Translations under genes and position numbers: made by a program | Notes under the pieces: generated by a model | The model's input: only the letters and a program-made list of their open reading frames with translations | Database searches by the model: none | What the model was told of the DNA's origin: nothing | Assembly (NCBI RefSeq): GCF_012927745.1 | Contig: NZ_JABBKX010000008.1 | Span: 183,005-247,004, forward strand | Source of the DNA: Neoroseomonas marina | GTDB taxonomy: Bacteria; Pseudomonadota; Alphaproteobacteria; Acetobacterales; Acetobacteraceae | Length of the DNA: 64,000 bases | Direction of reading: 5' to 3' | Shown here: positions 35,945-44,394 of the stretch, in pieces | Layout of the letters: each line of letters begins with the position of its first letter | Numbering within the stretch: position 1 is the first letter of the stretch

Positions 35945-36984
35945 GGGGGGGCCTCGGGCACCTGGCGCAGCAGGGTGATGGACACGCGCCGGTTCGCCGC
36001 GGCCGTGGGCTGATCCGCCAGCAGCGGGTCGCGATCGGCCCGGCCGCTCACGCTGCGGATCCGCGCTTCGGGCAGGCCGGCCTCGGCCAGAAGCCGGCGC
36101 GTGGCGTTGGCGCGCTCGGCCGAAAGGTCCCAGTTGCTGCGGTCGCCGCCGCCGCGGAAGGGCGTGGCGTCGGTGTGCCCGGCGATGTCGACCTGGTTCG
36201 GCAGCCGCGCGGTTGCCTGTGCCACGCGGGCGAGCAGCGCGCGCGCCCGGTCGTTCGGCGCCGCGCCGCCGAGGGCGAACATCGGCTGGCGCTCGGTGTC
36301 GAGCAGTTGGATGCGCAGCCCCTCGGGCGTCTGCTCGACGCGGAGCTGGCGCGCGAGGTCGGCGAGCGCCGAATCGGCTGCCACAGCCTCGCGGATCTGC
36401 TCGGCGGCGCGGTCGAAAGCCTCGCGTTCCCGGCGGGCCAGCTCGCGGCGCAACTCCGCCTCGCCCAAGGCCTCGGGGGTCGGGTCCGGCGTCTCGGCAG
36501 GCCCCCCTCGTGGCGGTTCGGCGCCGTCGCGGGCGCCGGGCGGGGCGGCGGCGACGGTGCGGGCGCGCTCGGTGTCCTCGACACCCTCCGGACCGTCGCG
36601 CCTCGGCACGGGACGGGCGGGGGTGTCGCTCTCGTCCTCCTCGATATCCATCACGATCGGCAGCCGCCCCTGCTGCAACGTGATCGCGCCGGTGGTCGAG
36701 GTCTGGTTGCCGGTGTCGTTCGGCGTCTGGCCGCCGAAGGGCTGGCCCGACCCGGAGACGGAGCGCGCCAGCAGGTTGGTCGGCGCGAAATAGTCCGCGA
36801 GGCCGCGGCGCTGTTCCTCCGTGGTCGCGTTCAGCAGCCACATCAGCAGGAAGAAGGCCATCATGGCGGTGACGAAGTCGGCATAGGCGACCTTCCAGGC
36901 GCCGCCATGGTGCCCGTGCTCGCCGCCTTCCTCGCGCCGGATCACGATGGTCGCGCGACCGTCGCCTTTTGCCTTGCCCGCCAT
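35941..36984 (-). CDS. motB: Flagellar motor stator protein MotB
   Basis: 347 residues. After a short charged tail, W30-KVAYADFVTAMMAFFLLMWLL is the single membrane helix with D36 as the proton-carrying aspartate. A low-complexity linker rich in P, E and R (about 100-170) leads to the OmpA-like peptidoglycan domain with VDIAGHTDATPF and SNWDLSAERANATRRLL near 265-290. The linker is longer than in enteric MotB. The start at 36984 was chosen because the extension to 37128 has no homology and would put a long tail before the helix. Confidence 0.96.
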   Translation of the reverse strand: MAGKAKGDGRATIVIRREEGGEHGHHGGAWKVAYADFVTAMMAFFLLMWLLNATTEEQRRGLADYFAPTNLLARSVSGSGQPFGGQTPNDTGNQTSTTGAITLQQGRLPIVMDIEEDESDTPARPVPRRDGPEGVEDTERARTVAAAPPGARDGAEPPRGGPAETPDPTPEALGEAELRRELARREREAFDRAAEQIREAVAADSALADLARQLRVEQTPEGLRIQLLDTERQPMFALGGAAPNDRARALLARVAQATARLPNQVDIAGHTDATPFRGGGDRSNWDLSAERANATRRLLAEAGLPEARIRSVSGRADRDPLLADQPTAAANRRVSITLLRQVPEAPP

Positions 36985-37072
36985 CGGGGTCCTGCTTGCC
37001 GCAGGCCTGCTGACTATTTCGCTAACCGCGCCGCGTGACACGGCGCGGGCCGTGTGGTTAGCGTCGGTCGCA

Positions 37073-37951
37073 ATGGATCTTTCCGCCCCGAGCCTCCCCG
37101 GACAGGATGCCACGGCGCCGCTGGTCATCCGCCGGCCGTCGCGGCAGACCGTGCCGCTGGTCTTCGCCTCGCCCCATTCCGGACAGGACTACCCCGCCGA
37201 ACTGGTGGCCGAGGCGCGGCTCGCGCCGCTCGCCCTGCGGCGGAGTGAGGATTCCTTCGTCGACGAGCTCTTCGCCGCCGCCCCGGCTCATGGCGCGCCG
37301 CTGATCGCGGCGACCTTCCCCCGCGTCTGGTGCGACGTGAACCGGGAGCCCTGGGAACTCGATCCCGCGATGTTCGAGGGGCCGCTGCCGCCCTGGGTGA
37401 ACACCACCAGCCCACGTGTCGGCGCCGGCCTCGGGACCATCGCGCGCATCGTCGCCACCGGGGAGGCGGTGTATCGCCGCCGCCTGACCTTCGCCGAGGC
37501 CGAGGCCCGCATCCGCGGCTGCTGGGAGCCCTACCACGCCTCGCTCGCCGAACTGATCGCCCAGACGCGCGCCCGCTTCGGATTCTGCCTGCTGATCGAT
37601 TGCCATTCGATGCCGGCCCACCCGGCCCAGGCGGCGAACCCGCCGGACATGGTGCTGGGCGACGCCCATGGCACGGCCTGCGCGCCGCGCGCCACGCGCC
37701 TGGTCGAGGATTTGCTCGTCGCGCGCGGCCATCGCGTCCGGCGGAACGATCCCTATGCGGGTGGCTACGTCACCCGCCATTACGGACGGCCGCGCGACGG
37801 CGTCCACGCGTTGCAGATCGAGATCGCCCGCGGCCTCTACATGAACGAAACGCGGATCGAGCGCGGGCCTGGTTTCGCGGGCTTCGTCGACGAGATGACC
37901 GACTTCGTCGCGCGCCTCTGCGCCGCGGACTGGACCTTCCTCCGCACCTGA
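37073..37951 (+). CDS. N-formylglutamate amidohydrolase
   Basis: 292 residues. FASPHSGQDYPAEL near residue 33 and LLIDCHSMPA near 175 are the zinc-site motifs of the FGase family, and REPWELDPAMF follows the usual pattern. It hydrolyses N-formyl-L-glutamate to formate and glutamate, the last step of one histidine breakdown route, but no other hut gene is near. It is divergent from motB across 88 bp. Broader N-formyl amino acid specificity cannot be excluded. Confidence 0.9.
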   Translation: MDLSAPSLPGQDATAPLVIRRPSRQTVPLVFASPHSGQDYPAELVAEARLAPLALRRSEDSFVDELFAAAPAHGAPLIAATFPRVWCDVNREPWELDPAMFEGPLPPWVNTTSPRVGAGLGTIARIVATGEAVYRRRLTFAEAEARIRGCWEPYHASLAELIAQTRARFGFCLLIDCHSMPAHPAQAANPPDMVLGDAHGTACAPRATRLVEDLLVARGHRVRRNDPYAGGYVTRHYGRPRDGVHALQIEIARGLYMNETRIERGPGFAGFVDEMTDFVARLCAADWTFLRT

Positions 37952-37978
37952 TCCGCGCCGCGTTGCGGGGCGCCGGAC

Positions 37979-38009
37979 AAAAAGAAAGGCGGTGCCCGAA
38001 GGCACCGCC
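37979..38009 (-). terminator. Intrinsic terminator of the small RNA
   Basis: GGCGGTGCC (37988-37996) and GGCACCGCC (38001-38009) form a 9-bp stem with a 4-nt loop. On the minus strand the stem is followed by TTTCTTTTT, the best U-tract in the window. On the plus strand the same stem could also end the FGase transcript, but with a much poorer tail. Confidence 0.88.
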
Positions 38010-38066
38010 AAGTTTAGGGAGGAAACGTCCAAGAAAGACAGCGGGAGGCAATGCCTTGCCGCTGCG
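37979..38066 (-). ncRNA. Candidate trans-acting small RNA, about 88 nt
   Basis: The minus strand between the FGase stop and the transglycosylase start has every part of a small RNA. There is a promoter at 38073-38101, then a 5' hairpin (CAGC-GGCAA, loop GGCA, TTGCC-TCCC-GCTG). A pyrimidine-rich open linker contains UUUCCUCCCUAAA (38013-38025), complementary to Shine-Dalgarno sequences. Last is a perfect 9-bp terminator stem (37988-38009, loop UUCG-type) followed by UUUCUUUUU. The plan resembles the alphaproteobacterial alpha-r8 (MmgR) family as I recall it; the family name is a suggestion only. No protein frame fits. Confidence 0.75.
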
Positions 38067-38072
38067 GGGGTT

Positions 38073-38101
38073 TAGATAGGCCGGCTTCGATGGGGCCGCA
38101 A
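38073..38101 (-). promoter_or_regulatory. Promoter of the small RNA
   Basis: Reading the minus strand: -35 TTGCGG (38101-38096), a 17-bp spacer, and -10 TATCTA (38078-38073). Transcription would start near 38066, right before the 5' hairpin. The spacing and sequence match alphaproteobacterial housekeeping promoters. Confidence 0.7.
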
Positions 38102-38210
38102 GGGATTTTTTGCAGCGCAGCAAAGTGGACGCGGCGCAATATGCGGATGCATGTTTGTTGCGTACGGCGCCGCGCCGGCGTTCGGCACGCTGCTTGCGCG
38201 GCAACTCCGC

Positions 38211-38996
38211 ATGCCGCGACGTGCCGCCATCCTGATTCGCCTCCTCGTCCCGCTGCTCTGGACGACGATGGCGCGCGCCGATCCCGCGCATCTCTGCCGG
38301 GCCGCGATCGCCGTCGCCGAACGCGAAGCCGGCATTCCGGCCGGATTGCTGCAGGCGATCGGCCGCGTGGAATCCGGTCGCCGCGACCCTGACAGCGGCC
38401 GCTTCGCACCCTGGCCCTGGACCATCAACGCCGAAGGCCGCGGCATGTTCTTCCCGACGCGCGAGGCAGCGATTGCCGAGGTCCGGCAACTCCAGGCCGG
38501 CGGCATGCGGTCGATCGACATCGGCTGCATGCAGGTGAACCTGCGCCACCACCCCGACGCCTTCGCAACGCTCGACCAGGCCTTCGATCCGCTGGCCAAT
38601 GCCCGATATGCCGCGCGGTTCCTGACGGAACTGCAGGCGGCGCGGCAGGATTGGGGCCGCGCCGCGGCGGCCTATCATTCCCAGACGCCCGACCGCGCGG
38701 AGGCCTATCGCGCCCGCGTCGCCGCCGCCTGGGCCGAGGAACTGCGGCAGCCAGGCGGCGATCCGGCCGCCGAAGCCGCGGCACTCGCGGCCTTCGCGGG
38801 GCGGGCGCCGGCCGTTGCCTCGCTGGCGAACGGTGCCGACCGGGCGCGGGTGATCCCCTCGGCCGGGGGCGGGCAGGGGCGGGGGCTCGATGCCTACCGC
38901 TCGGCGCCGATCATGATGGTCGGGCGCGCGCCGGTCGCGGTGGCGCCGCGCACGACACCGCACATGCCGCTCGCCTTCTTCCGGCGCCCGCCGTGA
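38211..38996 (+). CDS. Periplasmic lytic transglycosylase
   Basis: 261 residues from ATG 38211, which gives a clean signal peptide (MPRRAAILIRLLVPLLWTTMARA). ATG 38151 would add 20 residues before it. The SLT domain has the catalytic glutamate E54 in AIGRVESGRRDP, then IDIGCMQVNLRHHP and NARYAARFL, the usual family-1 motifs. It cleaves peptidoglycan glycan strands. The last 70 residues are low-complexity with no recognisable domain. It lies close to motAB, and some such enzymes help flagellar assembly, but it is on the other strand and stand-alone. Confidence 0.88.
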   Translation: MPRRAAILIRLLVPLLWTTMARADPAHLCRAAIAVAEREAGIPAGLLQAIGRVESGRRDPDSGRFAPWPWTINAEGRGMFFPTREAAIAEVRQLQAGGMRSIDIGCMQVNLRHHPDAFATLDQAFDPLANARYAARFLTELQAARQDWGRAAAAYHSQTPDRAEAYRARVAAAWAEELRQPGGDPAAEAAALAAFAGRAPAVASLANGADRARVIPSAGGGQGRGLDAYRSAPIMMVGRAPVAVAPRTTPHMPLAFFRRPP

Positions 38997-39002
38997 TCCG
39001 AC

Positions 39003-40133
39003 TCAGGCCGAGAATTCGGCCCGGATCGCCGCACTGTGCTGGCCGAGCGAGGGCACCGGGCCGAAGGGGCGCTCGCCATCCGACAGTCGCGCGGCGGGCA
39101 GGGCGATCTGCACCGGGCCCTTTTCCGTCTGGACCGGCTTGCGCTTCAGCACGGGATGCTTCTGCAGGCCGCCGCAATCGTTGACGAAGCCGTAAGCCGT
39201 ATTGGCCTTGCGCAGCTTCGCGGCGCAGTCCTCGCGCGTCAGCGTCGCGAACATCGCCTGGATATGCGCGTCCACCATCGGGCGGTGCGCCACGCGGTCG
39301 TTGTTCACGGTGAAGCCCGGCTTCTGCGGCAGGTCGGGCTCGTCGAGGAAATGGGCGCTGAAGGACGCCCATTCGCGCTCGTTCTGGATCGCGATCAGAA
39401 CGTCGTGCCCGTCCTTGGTCTGGAAGGCGCCGTAGGGGCAGATGGACGGATGCGCGAGGCCGATGCGCGGCGGGTTCTTCCCCGTGCCTTCGTATTGCAG
39501 CAGCGGCACCGACATCCAGTCCGCCATGCCGTCGAACAGGCTCACCGCGATCCCGCGCCCCTGGCCGGTGATGCCGCGCGACAGCAGCGCCTCGAGCACC
39601 GCGGTGTAGGCATGCATGCCACAGGCGATGTCGCAGGCCGAGACGCCGACGCGCCCAGGCCCTTCCGCGCGCCCGGTCACGTAGGCGAGGCCGGTTTCCG
39701 CCTGCACCAGCAGGTCGTAGGCCTTCATGGTGGCGTAGTCGCCTTCCTCGCCATAGCCCGAGATGTCGACGGTGATCAGGCGCGGATGCTTCGCGCGCAG
39801 TTCGGCGCTGCCGAAGCCCGCGCGCTTCATCGCGCCGGGGGCGAGGTTCTGGATGAAGACATCCGCCTTGGCGATCATGCGTTCGAGCAGGGCCTTGTCG
39901 TCAGGCTTCTTGATGTCCAGGCAGATGCTCTCCTTCCCCCGGTTCAGCCAGACGAAGTAGGAGGACAGGCCGTTCGCCACCGAGTCATAGCCGCGCGCGA
40001 AATCGCCCTCGGGCCGCTCGACCTTGATCACGCGGGCGCCGGCGTCGGCGAGGCGCGAGGCGCAATAGGGCGCGGCCACCGCCTGGTCCATCGCGACGAC
40101 GAGAAGCCCTTCGAGGGGGCGCAGTCCGCTCAT
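39003..40133 (-). CDS. CaiB/BaiF-type (class III) CoA-transferase
   Basis: 376 residues. VKVERPEGDFARGYD and the WLNRGKESICLDIKKPD segment are family signatures, and the aspartate of VGVSACDIACGMHAY stands where class III enzymes form their acyl-aspartyl anhydride. It moves CoA between two acids. Its ATG overlaps the HAD gene stop (ATGA) and it is last in the operon of decarboxylase, acyl-CoA dehydrogenase and HAD genes, so it probably activates the acid that the dehydrogenase then oxidises. Acid unknown. Confidence 0.92.
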   Translation of the reverse strand: MSGLRPLEGLLVVAMDQAVAAPYCASRLADAGARVIKVERPEGDFARGYDSVANGLSSYFVWLNRGKESICLDIKKPDDKALLERMIAKADVFIQNLAPGAMKRAGFGSAELRAKHPRLITVDISGYGEEGDYATMKAYDLLVQAETGLAYVTGRAEGPGRVGVSACDIACGMHAYTAVLEALLSRGITGQGRGIAVSLFDGMADWMSVPLLQYEGTGKNPPRIGLAHPSICPYGAFQTKDGHDVLIAIQNEREWASFSAHFLDEPDLPQKPGFTVNNDRVAHRPMVDAHIQAMFATLTREDCAAKLRKANTAYGFVNDCGGLQKHPVLKRKPVQTEKGPVQIALPAARLSDGERPFGPVPSLGQHSAAIRAEFSA

Positions 40134-40978
40134 GCTTCGCTCTCCGGCGTGGGTGCTGTGACCGCCTCGCGCGCGGCGAGCAGGTCGAGGATGGCGAGGA
40201 CGCGGCGTTCGAGTTCGGCGCCCTCCCGGTAGTCGGCGGGCACGGCGCAATGCACGCGGCCCTCGGCGATTAGCTTGCGCGTCCGCTCGGCGCGCTTCGC
40301 GTCGCCGGCGGGATGGACGGCGATGGAATGCCCGCCCTGTTCCTTCACCATGCGGAAGCAGGGGATGTCCGTCTCCCCGTCGCCCACGAAGATGATGTTG
40401 GTGAAAGGGACGCGGCGATCCTCCGGCGGGCGGTAGGCGTTGACCGCGGTGTTGTCCGCGAGGTCCAGCGCATCCTTGTTGATACGAAACAGGTACTGCG
40501 TCTTGGTCGTGTAGTTCACCGCGATCGCCGGCGCGATGGCGGCCCCCGATGCGTTGTAGAGGAAGCCGGAGGCGAAGACGGCGCGGAAATGCTTGCGGAT
40601 CGACGTCCCCTCGATCAGTTCCCGCAGGCCCGAGGAGATGACGTAGTGCTCGACCGCAAGGCCCCGCACAGACGCGGCGGCATCGATGCGGTCGAACCAG
40701 GTCTCGACGCCGGGGAACAGCGTGATGCCCGCGCCATGCGCTGCCCAATCCTCGCGCCGCATCGGAATGTCGGCGGCGGCGGCCTCGACCAGCATGCGAT
40801 GCATGTAGGTCAGGATCGGATCGCCCTGCTGCTCCTCGGCCAGCACGTTCGACCGCGCCCAGAAGGACGCGGCGTCGAGGCCCAGCTTCGGCAGGAAGAC
40901 ATGTTCCTGCATGTTGCCCGGCGCCAGCGTGCCATCGAAGTCGTAGGCGATGGCCACCGGCACCGGTTCGCGCGCCAT
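40130..40978 (-). CDS. HAD-superfamily phosphatase-like hydrolase
   Basis: 282 residues from ATG 40978. The nucleophile motif is IAYDFDGTL (D13, D15), motif II YVISSGL, and the C-terminal metal motif is IIFVGDGETDIPCF. The cap lies between motifs I and II (C1 type), as in phosphoserine phosphatase relatives. It is placed between acyl-CoA dehydrogenase (2-nt gap) and CoA-transferase (ATGA overlap), an unusual place for a phosphatase; it may act on a phosphorylated side product. Substrate unknown. Confidence 0.85.
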   Translation of the reverse strand: MAREPVPVAIAYDFDGTLAPGNMQEHVFLPKLGLDAASFWARSNVLAEEQQGDPILTYMHRMLVEAAAADIPMRREDWAAHGAGITLFPGVETWFDRIDAAASVRGLAVEHYVISSGLRELIEGTSIRKHFRAVFASGFLYNASGAAIAPAIAVNYTTKTQYLFRINKDALDLADNTAVNAYRPPEDRRVPFTNIIFVGDGETDIPCFRMVKEQGGHSIAVHPAGDAKRAERTRKLIAEGRVHCAVPADYREGAELERRVLAILDLLAAREAVTAPTPESEA

Positions 40979-40980
40979 GG

Positions 40981-42147
40981 TCAGTAGCTCCGCGGCATCC
41001 CCAGCACGTGCTCGCCGATATAGGACAGCACCAGGTTCGTGCTGATCGGCGCCACCTGGTACAGGCGGCATTCGCGGTACTTGCGCTCGACGTCGTATTC
41101 CTCGGCGAAGCCGAAGCCGCCATGGGTCTGGATGCAGGCCTCGGCCGCCATCCAGGCGGCGTCCGCGCAGAGCATCTTGCCCATGTTCGCTTCCTCGCCG
41201 CAGGGCAGGCCGGCCTCGAACTTCTTCAGCCCCTGCTGCAGCAGTGCTTCGGCCGCGCGCATCGCGGCATAGGCCTTGGCGATCGGGAACTGCACGCCCT
41301 GGTTCTTGCCGATCGGGTGGCCGAACAGCACGCGCTGCTTGGAATACTCCACCGCCTTGTTGATGAACCACTTGGCGTCGCCGATGCACTCGGCCGAGAT
41401 CAGCATCCGCTCGGCGTTCATGCCGTCGAGGATGTAGCGGAAGCCGCGGCCTTCCTGGCCGACCATGTTCTCCGCCGGCACTTCCATGTTGTCGAAGAAG
41501 ACCTCGCACGAATTGTGGTTCATCATCGTGCGGATCGGGCGGATGGTCAGGCCCTTGCCGAGCGCCGCCTTCATGTCGACCAGGAAGGTCGACAGCCCCT
41601 CGGTCTTCTTCTTCACCTGGTCGCGCGGCGTGGTGCGCGCCAGCAGCAGCATCAGGTCGGAGTGCTCGGCGCGGGACGTCCAGATCTTCTGGCCGTTGAC
41701 GATGAACCTGTCGCCTTCGCGCTTGGCGAAGGTGCGCAGCGCCGTGGTGTCGGTGCCCGAGGTCGGCTCCGTCACGCCGAAGGCCTGCAGGCGCAGCTCG
41801 CCGGTCGCGATCTTGGGCAGGTACTTGCGCTTCTGCTCCTCGCTGCCGTGCTTCAGCACCGTGCCCATGGTGTACATCTGGGCGTGGCAGGCGGCGGCGT
41901 TGCAGCCCGAGGCGTGGATCTCCTCGAGGATCGCGGCGGCCGCCGACAGCGGCAGGCCCGACCCGCCGTATTCCTCGGGGATCAGGGCGGCGAGCCAGCC
42001 GGCCTCGGTCAGCGCGGTGACGAATTCGGTCGGGTAGCCGCGGCGCTGGTCCAGCTCGCGCCAGTATTCGCCGGGGAAACGGGCGCAGAGCTTGCGCACT
42101 TCCTCGCGGATCTCGGCGTGGCTGTCGGTCGACGTCTGCATGTCCAT
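40981..42147 (-). CDS. Acyl-CoA dehydrogenase
   Basis: 388 residues. It has the three-domain ACAD plan: the FAD region AFGVTEPTSGTDTTALRT, then FIVNGQKIWTSRAEHSDLML, and the C-terminal helices with IQTHGGFGFAEEYDVERKYRECRLYQVAPIST. The glutamate pair in FAEEYDVER is near the site of the catalytic base of this family. It removes two hydrogens across the alpha-beta bond of an acyl-CoA and passes electrons to ETF. Start 42147 was chosen over an extension to 42198 that lacks homology. Second half of the LysR-linked operon. Confidence 0.93.
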   Translation of the reverse strand: MDMQTSTDSHAEIREEVRKLCARFPGEYWRELDQRRGYPTEFVTALTEAGWLAALIPEEYGGSGLPLSAAAAILEEIHASGCNAAACHAQMYTMGTVLKHGSEEQKRKYLPKIATGELRLQAFGVTEPTSGTDTTALRTFAKREGDRFIVNGQKIWTSRAEHSDLMLLLARTTPRDQVKKKTEGLSTFLVDMKAALGKGLTIRPIRTMMNHNSCEVFFDNMEVPAENMVGQEGRGFRYILDGMNAERMLISAECIGDAKWFINKAVEYSKQRVLFGHPIGKNQGVQFPIAKAYAAMRAAEALLQQGLKKFEAGLPCGEEANMGKMLCADAAWMAAEACIQTHGGFGFAEEYDVERKYRECRLYQVAPISTNLVLSYIGEHVLGMPRSY

Positions 42148-42203
42148 CGGTTTTCTCCCGTAGCCGGTGGGATTAGGCCCCGTCGGCGGGGCTGACAAGG
42201 CGG

Positions 42204-42776
42204 TCAGGCGGCGAGGCCGAGGGCGGCCTGGAACCGCCCGCGGACATAGGCCCCGTCGCGGGACGGCAGCACCCGCGGCGCCTCGGTCGGGTCCACCGCG
42301 ATGACGACGACACGCAGCCCGCAGGTGGGCTTTGCGATGGTCGCGGCCAGCGCCTCGACGCCGGCCTGGTCCGTCACGCGGCTCGCCGCCGCGATGCCGC
42401 AGCCGCGTGCCACGGCGGCGAGGTCCGTCCCGCCGCTGGTGTGGCTGCGCTGCCCGCCGGTCTCGCCATAGAGCCCGTTGTCCAGCACCACGATTGTCAG
42501 GTTCGCCGGCGCCTGCACCGCGATGGTCGCGAAGGCGCCGATGCCCATCAGCTGCTCGCCGTCCCCGGTGATGACCACCACGGGCCTGTCCGGCCGCGCG
42601 AGCGCGAGGCCGAGCCCCATCAGCGCCGCGCCGCCCATCGCGCCCCAGAGGTAGAAGTTGCGCGCATCGTCGCCGGCCGCCGCCACGTCATAGGTCGCCG
42701 CCCCGAGCCCGGTGATCACCAGCGCCTCGTCGCGATCCTTCAGCAGCCGCGCCACCACATCCCGCCTGTCGAGCAT
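42204..42776 (-). CDS. Split TPP-dependent decarboxylase, beta (TPP-binding) subunit
   Basis: 190 residues from ATG 42776, 6 nt after GAGGGAG; ATG 42782 is too close to that site. The ThDP/Mg motif runs from GDGEQLMGIGAF to VVLDN, and GAATYDVAAAGDDARNFYLWGAMGGA precedes it, the layout of ComE and phosphonopyruvate decarboxylase C-terminal halves. It needs the alpha subunit just upstream to form the active site. The pair decarboxylates a 2-oxo acid carrying a polar group; sulfopyruvate or phosphonopyruvate are family precedents, not deductions. Confidence 0.88.
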   Translation of the reverse strand: MLDRRDVVARLLKDRDEALVITGLGAATYDVAAAGDDARNFYLWGAMGGAALMGLGLALARPDRPVVVITGDGEQLMGIGAFATIAVQAPANLTIVVLDNGLYGETGGQRSHTSGGTDLAAVARGCGIAAASRVTDQAGVEALAATIAKPTCGLRVVVIAVDPTEAPRVLPSRDGAYVRGRFQAALGLAA

Positions 42777-42787
42777 GGTCATCTCCC

Positions 42788-43321
42788 TCAGAACACCTTG
42801 GCGCCGATCAGGCGCTGGCCCAGCAGCACGGCGACCGCGCTGCCGCCCTCGAAGACCATCCGCGCGGCGGCGGCGACGGTCTCGGCGACCTCCTCCGCCC
42901 GGTCGGCGCGGCGCACGCCGACACCCATTAGGCCGAAGGCGGCCTCGGTGGTGGAGCCCATCGGCACCTGCCACGGATTGAACTCGCCCCACTCGCCCCG
43001 CATCGTCACCAGCGCGAGGAAAGGGAAGCCGCAGCTCTTCACCAGCGAGAGCATGTTCACGCAGTTCCCGACGCCCGAGGACTGCATCAGCAGCACGCCC
43101 CGCTGCCCGCCCAGCGCCGCGCCGGCGAGGACGGCGATGCCCTCCTCCTCGGTCGTCAGCGGGATGGCGCGCATGGTCGGTTCGGCATGGACGGCGCGGA
43201 TCAGCCGCGCATGGCCGCCGTCCGGCACATAGGCCACCTGGCGCACGCCCCAGCGCTGCAACTCGGCGAAGATCGCATCAGGCCAGGCGAGCGCCGCCGG
43301 GGCCGGAGCCGAACCATCCAT
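42788..43321 (-). CDS. Split TPP-dependent decarboxylase, alpha (ComD-like) subunit
   Basis: 177 residues: the PYR domain of the family. VAYVPDGGHARLIRAV is the substrate-side opening, and TTEEEGIAVLAGAALGG holds the glutamate that activates the thiazolium. VLLMQSSGVGNCVNML follows as in ComD. GGGAGAGG precedes the ATG. It heads the minus-strand operon and is 95 bp from the divergent LysR gene, which is the likely regulator. Decarboxylase rather than synthase is inferred from the split architecture. Confidence 0.88.
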   Translation of the reverse strand: MDGSAPAPAALAWPDAIFAELQRWGVRQVAYVPDGGHARLIRAVHAEPTMRAIPLTTEEEGIAVLAGAALGGQRGVLLMQSSGVGNCVNMLSLVKSCGFPFLALVTMRGEWGEFNPWQVPMGSTTEAAFGLMGVGVRRADRAEEVAETVAAAARMVFEGGSAVAVLLGQRLIGAKVF

Positions 43322-43416
43322 GGAAGCCTCTCCCGCATCTCGGATGACGGGGGTTATGCGGCGGTGAGTGCCTTCCCGGAATTCGCAAGCAGGGATAGCA
43401 TCCATCGCAGTTTGTT

Positions 43417-44352
43417 ATGAGTGCGGGCATGGACCTCCGGCAGCTCAGGACCTTCCGGGAGATCGCCGAGGCCGGCTCGCTGAGCCGCGCCGCCGACCGG
43501 CTGCGTATCGCCCAGCCGGCGCTGTCCCGGCAGATCCGGCTGCTCGAGGCCGAGGCCGGTCTGCCCCTCTTCATCCGCCATGGCCGCGGCATGGCGCTGA
43601 CCGATGCTGGGCGGGAACTTCTCGCCCGCGTCGCCGGGCCGATGCGGCAACTGGAACGCGCGGTGGTCGAGGTGCGGGCCCTGGCCGGCACGGTCGCCGG
43701 CCAGGTCGCGCTCGGCATGATGCCGACCGTCGCCGCCGTGCTGGCCGGGCCCCTCGCGCGTCGGGTCGCGGAACGGCATCCCGAGGTCTCGCTCCGCGTG
43801 GTCGAGGGCTACACGGGCCACCTCATCGAATGGCTCCAGCGCGGCGCCACGGATGCGACGCTGCTCTACGGCCCGGCGACGGATTTCCACCTCCCGGCCC
43901 AGGACCTGTTCGTCGAAGGACTCGTCCTCGCCGGCCCCGCCGGCAGCGGCCTGGCGCCCGACCAGCCGGTGGCGCTGGCCGCCGCCGCGCGCCTGCCGCT
44001 GGTGCTGCCGAGCCGCCCCCACGGCCTGCGCGCGATCGTCGAGGGCGCGGCCGCCCGCGCGCGCGTGCCGCTGAACCTGCGGCACGAGGCGGATTCCTTC
44101 CTGGTCCTGAAGGACCTGGTCGTCTGCGGCCTGGGCTTCGCCATCCTGCCCCGTTCCTCGATCCGGCGGGAGGAAGCGGAAGGCCGCATGCTCGTCGCGC
44201 CGCTGATCCGTCCGGCGATCCGCCGCCAGGTGGTCCTTGCCCAGCCGCCCGACCGCGCGCCGGGGCGGGCAACCCAGGCGGTGCTCGACCTGCTGGTCGA
44301 GGAAGTCGCCGCCCGCGCCAAGGACGGCGACTGGCAGACGCTGCGCGGCTGA
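43417..44352 (+). CDS. LysR-type transcriptional regulator
   Basis: 311 residues. The winged helix is MDLRQLRTFREIAEAGSLSRAADRLRIAQPALSRQIRLLEAEAG; the effector domain starts at QVALGMMPTVAAVLAG. CBL/CynR-like features are not decisive. ATG 43417 and ATG 43429 are both possible; neither has a ribosome site. It is divergent from the decarboxylase/acyl-CoA operon, the classic LysR layout, so it most likely activates it. The gap is AT-richer near 43391-43416, where a LysR site would be expected. Confidence 0.93.
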   Translation: MSAGMDLRQLRTFREIAEAGSLSRAADRLRIAQPALSRQIRLLEAEAGLPLFIRHGRGMALTDAGRELLARVAGPMRQLERAVVEVRALAGTVAGQVALGMMPTVAAVLAGPLARRVAERHPEVSLRVVEGYTGHLIEWLQRGATDATLLYGPATDFHLPAQDLFVEGLVLAGPAGSGLAPDQPVALAAAARLPLVLPSRPHGLRAIVEGAAARARVPLNLRHEADSFLVLKDLVVCGLGFAILPRSSIRREEAEGRMLVAPLIRPAIRRQVVLAQPPDRAPGRATQAVLDLLVEEVAARAKDGDWQTLRG

Positions 44353-44394
44353 GAGCCTTGTCCGCCGCGATGGCGGCATGATACGAATTCCACC

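Noticed and set aside
37988..38009. Hairpin as terminator of the plus-strand amidohydrolase only
   Set aside because: The long T-run lies on the minus-strand side, and a promoter and structured RNA precede it on that strand, so it mainly belongs to the small RNA.
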